Source of the DNA: Streptomyces sp. HNM0575
Lineage (GTDB): Bacteria; Actinomycetota; Actinomycetes; Streptomycetales; Streptomycetaceae
DNA length: 64,000 nucleotides
Direction of reading: 5' to 3'
NCBI RefSeq assembly: GCF_012726265.1
Contig: NZ_JAASAG010000011.1
Coordinates: forward strand, 1-64,000
The notes below the pieces were generated by a model. It did not search any database. It saw only the letters and a program-made list of their open reading frames with translations, and was not told the origin of the DNA. Made by a program: the position numbers and the translations under genes. Below, in pieces: positions 57,232-64,000 of this stretch (position 1 is the stretch's first letter; each line of letters begins with the position of its first letter).

Positions 57232-57876
57232 TCAGACGGAGAGCCCCGCCTTCACCGCCCGTGCGATCCGGACCACGCGCTCGGCCTGGATGCGCGCGGC
57301 GGTACGGGCGGTCTCGTCCACCGGCTTGTCGCCCTGGGCGTCGACGTGCGAGGTGCCGTAGGGGTTGCCGTCGGCGAACTTCGCCGGGTCCGTGTAGCCG
57401 GGGGCGACGATGAGGCCGCCGAAGTGGTGGATCGTGTTGTAGAGCGCGAGCAGGGTCGACTCCTGGCCGCCGTGCAGGGTCGCGGAGGAGGCGAAGCCGC
57501 TGTAGACCTTGTCGGCCAGCCTCCCCTCGCCCCACAGGCCGCCGAGCTGGTCGAGCACCTGCTTGAGCTGCGACGAGACGTTGCCGAAGCGGGTCGGCGT
57601 GCCGAAGAGCACGGCGTCGGCCCAGTCGACGTCGTCGGGCGTGGCCTCGGGTATGCCCGCCGTGGCCCGCTGGTTCTCGGCCCACGCGGGGTTGGAGTCG
57701 ATCCCGGACTGCGGCGCCAGCTCGGGTGCGCGGCGCAGCCGGATCTCGGCGCCGGCCTTCTCCGCGGCCTCGCTGATCTCCTTGGCGAGGGCGGCGACGG
57801 TGCCGGTCGAGGAGTAGTAGACGACGGCGACCTTGACCTGCTCGGAGCCGGCGCCGGCCGGTGTCGGGGTGCTCAT
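57232..57876 (-). CDS. WrbA-like NAD(P)H:quinone oxidoreductase
   Basis: A 214-residue flavodoxin-fold protein of the WrbA family: VKVAVVYYSSTGTVAALAKE is the FMN phosphate loop, DVDWADAVLFGTPTRFGNVS and SQLKQVLDQLGGLWGEGRLA the second FMN contact, and FASSATLHGGQESTLLALYN then HHFGGLIVAPGY the third. It reduces quinones by two electrons and protects from oxidative or electrophile stress. ATG 57876 is the natural start. Its leader contains a tandem 18-bp operator-like repeat (58026-58061), suggesting control by a one-component repressor. Confidence 0.92.
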   Translation of the reverse strand: MSTPTPAGAGSEQVKVAVVYYSSTGTVAALAKEISEAAEKAGAEIRLRRAPELAPQSGIDSNPAWAENQRATAGIPEATPDDVDWADAVLFGTPTRFGNVSSQLKQVLDQLGGLWGEGRLADKVYSGFASSATLHGGQESTLLALYNTIHHFGGLIVAPGYTDPAKFADGNPYGTSHVDAQGDKPVDETARTAARIQAERVVRIARAVKAGLSV

Positions 57877-58025
57877 GGAACTCCTGTCCAAGTGACTTGC
57901 TGTTTCGCTGAGTTCGCGCGTTCGCGCGCGCTCTCGGTGTTCGCTGTCTCCGCGGTGCTGCGGTGCCACGGACACGCGTCTTTACGCACGCTCTCGCGAG
58001 GAGAGTGAGTCCGTGTTCGCGTGTT

Positions 58026-58061
58026 CGTTGAAGACGCAACTACCGTTGAAGGCCCAACTAC
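58026..58061 (-). promoter_or_regulatory. Tandem 18-bp operator-like repeats upstream of the WrbA-like gene
   Basis: CGTTGAAGACGCAACTAC (58026-58043) and CGTTGAAGGCCCAACTAC (58044-58061) are directly adjacent and differ at two bases. Each contains the inverted pair GTTG...CAAC. Placement 150-185 bases before the WrbA start fits a MarR-, PadR- or HxlR-type repressor site, but no regulator gene is adjacent in the window. Confidence 0.5.
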
Positions 58062-58574
58062 CCACTGCCTGCCGCGAATCACTGGCGGATCGCTGTGACT
58101 CGGGGCACAAGGAGTGTTCTCGAGTGGCACAGGAGACGCGGGAGACGCCGGAGATCTGAAGCGGAAGAGGGGCGTACGGCATCTACCGGGCGGCCGCCGG
58201 CGACGGGACCGGCGGGAGAATGGCCGGATGCGGCCCCACCGGTTCCGGTTGGCCCGCGGGGAGAAGATCCCTCCCGGCATCGAGCCGTGCGCGGGGCCGG
58301 TTTTTCCGTACGAGCCGGGGCAGGCGTGCAACCAATGGCCCCTCCGAGTCGTCTCTAGGGGGAGAGCAGTCAGTCATGCCGCTGCTCAGCGGCTGTGGCG
58401 AACGGTGCCGAAGACGGTGGACGGCTCGCCGTGCGGAGTCCGCGAGGACCGCGCGGGCCTTCGGAACTTCCCCCCGGCACCCGCTCCGGCCAGGCCTCCA
58501 GCGCCGTATCCGCTGTCCCTCCCCGGGGCGGCCGGACAGGGTACTGCATGATCAGGAAAATGACGCGGCGGTTG

Positions 58575-58600
58575 GGAATTAAGTCCGGTTTCCGCTCGTT
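58575..58600 (+). promoter_or_regulatory. SigR-type promoter of the hrdD-like gene
   Basis: GGAAT (58575-58579), exactly 18 bases, then GTT (58598-58600) is a perfect match to the SigR consensus GGAAT-N18-GTT of thiol-stress promoters. It lies about 75 bases before the sigma gene start, leaving a normal leader. The hrdD gene of Streptomyces coelicolor is known to have a SigR-dependent promoter. The rest of the 57877-58682 gap has no supported gene. Confidence 0.78.
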
Positions 58601-58682
58601 GATTCCTACGGATGGGGGCACCCGATGAGTGCCCGGCAAGCCACCGACCAGTTTGATTGAGTCCACTCGCAAGGGAGCACGC

Positions 58683-59699
58683 ATGGCAACCCGTGCCGTC
58701 GCCCGTCGTCAGGCCACCACGACCGGTGCCACTGACACGGCAAGCAGTGTTCGCGCCGCTGGCAGCGAAGTCGCGGACCGCGACCTGGTCGGCATGTATC
58801 TCGACGAGATCGCGCGCACACCGCTGCTCGACGCGGCCAAGGAGGTCGAGCTGTCGCTCGCCATCGAGGCGGGGGTCTACGCCCGGCGAATACTGGACAA
58901 GGCGGAGGAGCCGCTGAGCGACGACTCGGCGAGCGCGACCGCGACCCGCGAGGAGCTGGAAGCGATCGTCGCCGAGGGCGAGCGCGCCAAGGACGTCTTC
59001 ATCCGCTCCAACCTGCGCCTCGTCGTCGCCGTCGCCAGGCGCTATCCGCGCAGCGGGCTGCCCCTGCTGGACCTGATCCAGGAGGGCAATGCCGGCCTGG
59101 TCCGCGCGGTCGAGAAGTTCGACTACCGCAAGGGCTTCAAGTTCTCCACGTACGCGACGTGGTGGATCCGTCAGGCCATCACGCGTTCCATCGCCGACCA
59201 GTCCCGGACCATCCGGCTTCCCGTGCACCTCGTGGAGGAGCTGGGCCGCATCCGTCGCGTCCAGCGCGAGTTCAACAGGGAGCACGGGCGTGAGCCGGAG
59301 CCCGAGGAGGTCGCGGCAGAGCTGAGCTCCACGCCCGAGCGCATCGTCGACGTCCTGGACTGGGCACGCGACCCGGTCAGCCTGAACATGTCGGTCGACG
59401 ACGAGGGCGAGACGCAGTTCGGCGACCTGCTGGAGGACACCTCCGCCGATTCGCCCGAGCAGTCGGTGCTGACGCTGCTGCGCCGTGAGGAGCTGGACGG
59501 GCTCATCGGCCGCCTCGACTCCCGTACCGCCTCGATCATCAAGGCGCGCTACGGCATGGTCGACGGGCGTGAGCGCACGCTGACCGAGGTCGGCAAGCAG
59601 CACGGTCTGACGCGTGAGCGCATCCGGCAGATCGAGAAGCACGCGCTGCTGGAGCTGAAGAAGCTCGCCACGGACACCGGCTTCGACGCGGCGGCCTGA
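58683..59699 (+). CDS. hrdD: Group 2 RNA polymerase sigma factor (HrdD-like)
   Basis: A 338-residue sigma-70 factor with regions 1.2 (DRDLVGMYLDEIARTPLLDA), 2 (FIRSNLRLVVAVARRYPRSG, LDLIQEGNAGLVRAVEKFDY, FSTYATWWIRQAITRSIADQ), 3 (IRLPVHLVEELGRIRRVQRE) and 4 (ERTLTEVGKQHGLTRERIRQ). The N-terminus MATRAVARRQ and the short region 1.1 match HrdD rather than the essential HrdB. It is a non-essential relative of the housekeeping sigma factor. ATG 58683 follows AGGGAG. The SigR-type promoter upstream predicts induction by disulfide stress. Confidence 0.9.
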   Translation: MATRAVARRQATTTGATDTASSVRAAGSEVADRDLVGMYLDEIARTPLLDAAKEVELSLAIEAGVYARRILDKAEEPLSDDSASATATREELEAIVAEGERAKDVFIRSNLRLVVAVARRYPRSGLPLLDLIQEGNAGLVRAVEKFDYRKGFKFSTYATWWIRQAITRSIADQSRTIRLPVHLVEELGRIRRVQREFNREHGREPEPEEVAAELSSTPERIVDVLDWARDPVSLNMSVDDEGETQFGDLLEDTSADSPEQSVLTLLRREELDGLIGRLDSRTASIIKARYGMVDGRERTLTEVGKQHGLTRERIRQIEKHALLELKKLATDTGFDAAA

Positions 59700-60020
59700 C
59701 GCGGCGGTCTGACGCGGCGGTCTGACCGGCGCGGAGGCCTGTGCGTGGCGAAGTGCACAGTGAGGTGCGCGGTGAGGTGCGCGGTGTACGGACGGCTGAG
59801 CGCGCGGTGAGCAGCGGCCGCCGAGCCGCTTCAGATACGGGTCCCGGTGCCTTCCCCCGAGCGCCGGGACTCTTCTCTGCCCGGATCTTCGCCTCCCTCC
59901 GGTGTCCGTGTGTGTCCGTTCTCGCGCCCAGGTGTGCCCGGATGTGTTTACTTTCCGCTTCGGCGGCCGTAACGTGCCCGCGAAGTGACACGTCCGGGCA
60001 TGGAACGGAACCGAAGCCAC
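59700..60020. other. 321-bp gap between hrdD and the fructose operon
   Basis: No supported gene. Just after hrdD, GACGCGGCGGTCT-like units occur about twice in tandem (59699-59725), then GTGAGGTGCGCGGTGAGGTG-type repeats (59758-59785). The segment GTGTTTACTTTCC (59943-59955) is the least GC-rich part and may hold the promoter of the fructose operon. Confidence 0.4.
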
Positions 60021-60782
60021 ATGTACGCACCGGAGCGCCAGCAGGAGATCCTCCGGCTCGCACAGCAGCGAGGCCGAGTCGAAGTGCTCGCGCTCGCGCA
60101 GGAGTTCCAGGTCACGGCCGAGACCGTACGGCGTGATCTGAAGGCCCTCGACCGGGCCGGCGTGATCCGGCGTGTGCACGGCGGCGCCATACCCGCAGGC
60201 CGCCTCGACTTCGAACCCGACCTCAACGAACGCGAAACCGCCGCCCCCGACGAAAAGGACCGCATCGCGCGGGCCGCCCTCGGTGAACTGCCGTCCGAGG
60301 GCAGCGTCCTCCTCGACGCCGGGTCGACGACCGGACGCCTCGCCGCGTCGGTCCCCGTCGACGCCGCGCTCACGGTCGTCACCCACGCCCTCCCGCTGGC
60401 CGCCAGGCTGGCCGACCATCCGGGGATCGACCTGCACATCGTGGGCGGCCGCGTACGTCACCGCACCCGCGCCGCCGTCGACGCGTGGGCCCTGCGCACC
60501 TACGGCGAGATCAACGCCGACCTCCTCTTCCTCGCCACCAACGGCTTCTCCCTGGAAGGCGGCCTCACCACCCCCGATCTGGCCGAGGCCGCCGTCAAAC
60601 GCGCGGTGAGGGCGGCAGCGCGCAGGGTCGTGCTGCTCGCCGATTCCAGCAAGTACGGGCGTGAGCACTTCGCCCGCTTTGGCGGCCTCGACGACGTCGA
60701 CCTGCTCATCACCGACACCGGCCTCGCCGCGGAGGACGCCCGCGCGATCGAGAGCAAGGGGACGGAGGTGAGGCGGGTATGA
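60021..60782 (+). CDS. fruR: DeoR-family repressor of the fructose operon
   Basis: A 253-residue DeoR-type regulator: N-terminal winged helix (YAPERQQEILRLAQQRGRVE, ALAQEFQVTAETVRRDLKAL, GVIRRVHGGAIPAG) and a C-terminal sugar-phosphate-binding domain (SVLLDAGSTTGRLAASV, DLLFLATNGFSLEGGLTTPD, VVLLADSSKYGREHFARFGG). ATG 60021 gives the family start; upstream GTG 59985 is less likely. Its stop overlaps the fruK start (ATGA). Probably represses fruRKA until fructose 1-phosphate is present. Confidence 0.93.
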   Translation: MYAPERQQEILRLAQQRGRVEVLALAQEFQVTAETVRRDLKALDRAGVIRRVHGGAIPAGRLDFEPDLNERETAAPDEKDRIARAALGELPSEGSVLLDAGSTTGRLAASVPVDAALTVVTHALPLAARLADHPGIDLHIVGGRVRHRTRAAVDAWALRTYGEINADLLFLATNGFSLEGGLTTPDLAEAAVKRAVRAAARRVVLLADSSKYGREHFARFGGLDDVDLLITDTGLAAEDARAIESKGTEVRRV

Positions 60783-61981
60783 GCGGCGACCAGGCAGAGC
60801 ACGGCCCGGGGCCCGCGGCCTCCCGCGCCTCCGGCGAGGAGGACGCTGCGGAGACCGGCGGTCCGGCCGGTACTGCCGGTCCTGCCGGTGCCGTCGTCAC
60901 CGTCACCCCCAACCCCAGCCTGGACCGTACGTACGAGATCGCCGGGCTGGCCCGCGGAGCCGTGCTGCGTGCCGAAGCGGACCGTGTCGACCCCGGCGGC
61001 AAGGGCGTCAACGTCTCTCGTGCCCTGGCCGCCGCGGGAAGCAGCACGGTCGCCGTGCTGCCGCTCGGCGGGCCCGAAGGCGCCCTGCTCGCCCAGCTGT
61101 TGGGGCGCAGGGGCATCGAGGTGGCCGGTGTGCCCGTACGCGAGTCGACCCGTGTCAACATCTCGCTGGCCGAACCCGACGGCAGCCTCACCAAGATCAA
61201 CGCGCCCGGTCCGCAGCTCAGCGCCGATGAGGCCGAGGCGCTGCTGGAGGCGGCGGGAGAACGCGCCACAGGTGCGGGGGCCTCCTGGATCGTGTGCAGC
61301 GGCAGCCTTCCCCGCGGGCTGCCTCCCGGCTGGTACGCGGGGCTCGTCGCGCGCGTGCACGAGCACGGCGTACGCATCGCCCTGGACACGTCCGGGCCCG
61401 CCCTACGCGCCGCCCTGCGGGAGCGGCCGGACGTGATCAAACCCAACGCCGGCGAACTCGCCGAGGCCGTCGGCCGTCCCCTGGCCACCGTGGGCGACGC
61501 GGTGAAGGCCGCGGAGGAACTGCGCGGCGCCGGTGCCGGAGCTGTACTCGCCAGCCTCGGAGCCACCGGGCAACTGCTGGTCGACGCGAGCGGAACGTAC
61601 TTCGGCAGCGCACCGTCCGTCCCCGTACGCAGCGATGTGGGCGCCGGTGACGCTTCGCTCGCCGGATTCCTCGGCGCCGGCGGCGCCGGGCCGCGGGCCC
61701 TGGCCCCCGCGGTGGCACACGGTCTGGCGGCGGTGCAACTGCCGGGCAGCGAGATGCCACGTCCCGCCGATCTCCGTCCCGGCCAGGTGACAGTGACGGC
61801 AGAACCACCCCTCGACCATCCCCTCGGCCGGCCGCTGGACCACCCCGTGGACCACCGCGGCCGGAACGAGGACCACAACCAGGACCAGGGCCCGGGCCGG
61901 GGCCCGGGCCGGGGCCCGGACCACGACGTGCACCACCCCTTGAGCCGTCCCCTGCCCGACAGCGCCGATGGAGCCGTGTGA
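60779..61981 (+). CDS. fruK: 1-Phosphofructokinase
   Basis: A 400-residue PfkB-family kinase: VVTVTPNPSLDRTYEIAGLA, VDPGGKGVNVSRALAAAG (first PfkB signature), VIKPNAGELAEAVGRPL, and VRSDVGAGDASLAGFLGAGG with the catalytic aspartate (second signature). It phosphorylates fructose 1-phosphate made by the PTS. An N-terminal extension of about 35 residues and a C-terminal His/Asp/Gly/Pro tail of about 60 residues (DHPLGRPLDHPVDH, GPGRGPGRGPDHD) are not part of the usual 310-residue enzyme. The ATG is coupled to fruR; the stop shares a base with the fruA ATG. Confidence 0.94.
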   Translation: MSGDQAEHGPGPAASRASGEEDAAETGGPAGTAGPAGAVVTVTPNPSLDRTYEIAGLARGAVLRAEADRVDPGGKGVNVSRALAAAGSSTVAVLPLGGPEGALLAQLLGRRGIEVAGVPVRESTRVNISLAEPDGSLTKINAPGPQLSADEAEALLEAAGERATGAGASWIVCSGSLPRGLPPGWYAGLVARVHEHGVRIALDTSGPALRAALRERPDVIKPNAGELAEAVGRPLATVGDAVKAAEELRGAGAGAVLASLGATGQLLVDASGTYFGSAPSVPVRSDVGAGDASLAGFLGAGGAGPRALAPAVAHGLAAVQLPGSEMPRPADLRPGQVTVTAEPPLDHPLGRPLDHPVDHRGRNEDHNQDQGPGRGPGRGPDHDVHHPLSRPLPDSADGAV

Positions 61982-64000
61982 TGAGCCAGTTGATCAAAGC
62001 GGAGCTGGTCGACCTCGACCTGACCGCCGACACCAAGGACGAAGCCGCACGTTCGCTCGCGGAGCGGATGCTCGCCGAGGGGCGGATCACCGACCTCGAC
62101 GGATTCCTGGAGGACGTGGCCGCCAGGGAGGCCCAGATGCCCACGGGACTCGAAGGTGGGATCGGGATACCCCACTGCCGCAGCGCACACGTGACCCAAC
62201 CCACGCTGGCCTTCGGCCGCGCGGCGGCACCCGTCGACTTCGGGGCCGAGGACGGGCCGGCCGACCTGATCTTCCTGATCGCCGCACCCGACGGGGCCGA
62301 CAGCGACCACCTCGGCATACTCTCCCGGCTCGCCAGGCACCTCGCCGACGAGGACTTCGCCCGGGTCCTGCGCTCCGTCGCCGACCCCGAACGGGCCGCG
62401 GCCCTCATACGCGGCGACGCGACGGCGGACGACGCCGGAAGCCCGGAAGCCGGATCGCCGGGGGACGAGACCCCAGAAGAGACCCCACCCGAGCCGACGC
62501 CGGAGCCGAAGCCGGCCTCGGAGCGGGAAGCGGAGCCCGGGACGGCACCGGAGCCGGTCCCGGAACCGGCGGGCACCGGGGGCGGGCCGGAGAGCGAAGG
62601 CGGCGCCTCGGGCCGCCCCTTCCGCATCGTCGCCGTGACCTCCTGCCCCACCGGGATCGCCCACACGTACATGGCCGCCGAGTCCCTGGAGCGCGCCGGG
62701 CGCGAAGCCGGTGCCGAAGTCACCGTCGAGACACAGGGATCCGCGGGATTCGAGCGCCTGGACCCGGCCGTCATCGCCGCCGCGGACGGCGTGATCTTCG
62801 CGCACGACGTGGAGGTCCGCGAACGGGAACGCTTCGGGGGCAAGCCCACTGTCGACGCGGGCGTCAAGTCCGCGATCAACCGTCCCGCCGAACTCGTCGC
62901 CGAGGTACGGGCCAAGGCCGAACGCGGAGAGGTCTCCGGGACCGCCACCCGCACGGGGGGCGGCGCTGACGCACCCGTGGACCGCGCGGGAGAACCGGGT
63001 GACGGTTACGGCACCCGCCTTCGCAAGTGGCTGATGACGGGCGTGAGTTACATGGTCCCGTTCGTCGCCGCAGGGGGTCTGCTCATCGCCATCTCCTTCG
63101 CGGTCGGCGGCTACCACATCACCGACGCCAAGTCCGTCGCCGACCACTTCGCATGGGCCGAACTCCACAGCTGGGCGGCCCTGTTCAACCAGGTCGGGCA
63201 GCTCGCCTTCAGCTTCCTCGTGCCGGTGCTCGCCGGATACATCGCCTACGGCATGGCCGACCGGCCGGGACTGGTGCCGGGCTTCGTCGGCGGCGCCGTG
63301 GCCGTCCAGATCGAAGCCGGCTTCCTCGGCGGACTGGTCGCCGGTCTCCTGGCGGGCGCACTCGTGAGGAGCATCCAACGCATCGACGTACCACGCGTGT
63401 TGCGGGGCATCATGCCCGTGGTGGTGATCCCGCTGCTGTCCTCGGCCGTCGTCGGCACGCTCATGTTCGTGGTCATCGGCAAGCCGGTGGCCACCGCGCA
63501 GAAGGCCATGACCGACTGGCTCGGCTCCCTCACCGGCGCCAACGCCGTACTGCTCGGGCTCCTCATCGGGCTGATGATGTGCTTCGACCTGGGCGGCCCG
63601 GTCAACAAGGTCGCCTACACCTTCGCCACCGGAGGCATCGCCACCTCCGACCCGGGCAACGGCAGCCTGACCGTGATGGCTGCCGCCATGGCCGCCGGAA
63701 TGGTGCCGCCGCTCGGCATGGCTCTCGCGACCGTCGTACGCGGCAGGCTCTTCACCACCGCTGAGCGCGAGAACGGCAAGGCCGCCTGGGTGCTCGGGGC
63801 CTCCTTCATCACGGAGGGCGCCATCCCCTTCGCCGCCGCCGACCCGCTGCGAGTGATCCCCTCGTCCATGGCGGGCGGTGCCGTGACGGGCGCACTGACG
63901 ATGGCCTTCGGCAGCACGCTGCGGGCACCTCACGGCGGTGTGTTCGTCGTGCCGCTCATCGGCTCCCCGTTGCAGTACCTCCTGGCGATCGCCGTCGGTA
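61981..64000 (+). CDS. fruA: Fructose PTS permease, EIIABC (3' end outside the window)
   Basis: The first 673 residues are present. Residues 1-145 are EIIA with the phosphorylated histidine in GIGIPHCRSAHVT. A Pro/Glu-rich linker (about 150-210) precedes EIIB with its phosphocysteine in VTSCPTGIAHTYMAAESLE. EIIC begins near residue 340 (LMTGVSYMVPFVAAGGLLIA) and runs to the window edge (ITEGAIPFAAADPLRVIPSS, HGGVFVVPLIGSP). It imports and phosphorylates fructose to fructose 1-phosphate, feeding FruK. ATG 61981 overlaps the fruK stop (TGATG). The missing end should be only a short stretch of the EIIC domain. Confidence 0.94.
   Translation, partial: MSQLIKAELVDLDLTADTKDEAARSLAERMLAEGRITDLDGFLEDVAAREAQMPTGLEGGIGIPHCRSAHVTQPTLAFGRAAAPVDFGAEDGPADLIFLIAAPDGADSDHLGILSRLARHLADEDFARVLRSVADPERAAALIRGDATADDAGSPEAGSPGDETPEETPPEPTPEPKPASEREAEPGTAPEPVPEPAGTGGGPESEGGASGRPFRIVAVTSCPTGIAHTYMAAESLERAGREAGAEVTVETQGSAGFERLDPAVIAAADGVIFAHDVEVRERERFGGKPTVDAGVKSAINRPAELVAEVRAKAERGEVSGTATRTGGGADAPVDRAGEPGDGYGTRLRKWLMTGVSYMVPFVAAGGLLIAISFAVGGYHITDAKSVADHFAWAELHSWAALFNQVGQLAFSFLVPVLAGYIAYGMADRPGLVPGFVGGAVAVQIEAGFLGGLVAGLLAGALVRSIQRIDVPRVLRGIMPVVVIPLLSSAVVGTLMFVVIGKPVATAQKAMTDWLGSLTGANAVLLGLLIGLMMCFDLGGPVNKVAYTFATGGIATSDPGNGSLTVMAAAMAAGMVPPLGMALATVVRGRLFTTAERENGKAAWVLGASFITEGAIPFAAADPLRVIPSSMAGGAVTGALTMAFGSTLRAPHGGVFVVPLIGSPLQYLLAIAVG

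Noticed and set aside
57877-58682. Several small frames in the long gap before hrdD
   Set aside because: Poor codon character, no ribosome sites and no recognisable products; the gap is better explained as divergent regulatory DNA for the WrbA-like gene and hrdD.
58386-60668. A 760-codon minus-strand frame opposite hrdD and fruR
   Set aside because: No recognisable domain; both plus-strand genes are unambiguous.
60709-63933. A 1074-codon minus-strand frame opposite fruK-fruA
   Set aside because: Composition-driven antisense frame; fruK and fruA on the plus strand have intact catalytic motifs.

Overview
The window is very GC-rich (about 70% or more, with third codon positions almost always G or C). 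It uses many GTG starts, ATGA/GTGA-type stop-start overlaps and GGAGG-type ribosome sites. Gene content is that of a Streptomyces-like actinomycete: ureABCFGD without ureE, a split cob cluster, a dormancy (DevR/Osd-type) island, an HrdD-type sigma factor, and leader peptides typical of streptomycete sulfur genes. No tRNA, rRNA, CRISPR array or prophage was recognised. The only mobile DNA is one edge of an IS110-family element at position 1.

Layout. 1-250: left end of an IS110 element. 292-3050: a small molybdenum group (HTH-TOBE regulator, di-TOBE molybdate-binding protein, sulfite-oxidase-like Moco protein, divergent LysR regulator). 3118-8412: an oligopeptide/nickel-type ABC transporter (lipoprotein, two permeases, one fused double ATPase) led by a cobalamin riboswitch, so probably a cobalt or corrinoid-precursor importer. 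9080-15778: NCS1 permease plus urease genes ureA-ureB-ureC-ureF-ureG-ureD. 15902-26060: an organosulfur-scavenging locus of two divergent operons (sfnG-FMN reductase-sfnB, and TauD-like dioxygenase plus four luciferase-like flavin monooxygenases). Each operon is preceded by a short ORF with the conserved actinobacterial cysteine-leader motif. 26229-38805: cobalamin biosynthesis (cobL, cobM, cbiD, cobK, cobIJ, cobH, cobG, cobN), with a second cobalamin riboswitch in front of cobN.

38837-54926 is a stress/dormancy island resembling the Streptomyces Osd and mycobacterial DosR regulons: two universal stress proteins, DUF1876, nicotinate phosphoribosyltransferase, zinc alcohol dehydrogenase, a cyclic-nucleotide-binding-domain protein, an orphan cytochrome oxidase subunit I, FUSC-type membrane protein, DUF2267, NAD-dependent epimerase, a GAF histidine kinase and DevR-like regulator, an Rv1733c-like membrane protein and an Acg-type nitroreductase. 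Near-palindromes of the form GGGCC-GAAG-GTCCC precede several of these genes. The kinase seems to have lost its first GAF domain. 55068-64000: GH3 N-acetylhexosaminidase, WrbA-like flavoprotein with a tandem 18-bp operator-like repeat, hrdD with a textbook SigR-type promoter, and the fructose PTS operon fruR-fruK-fruA (fruA runs off the window).

A recurring oddity is short, in-frame tandem repeat growth in linkers and tails (cobL, cobK, epimerase, nitroreductase, fruK, ABC ATPase start) and in gaps (15793-15846, 39839-39913). This suggests active slippage or recombination in this genome.
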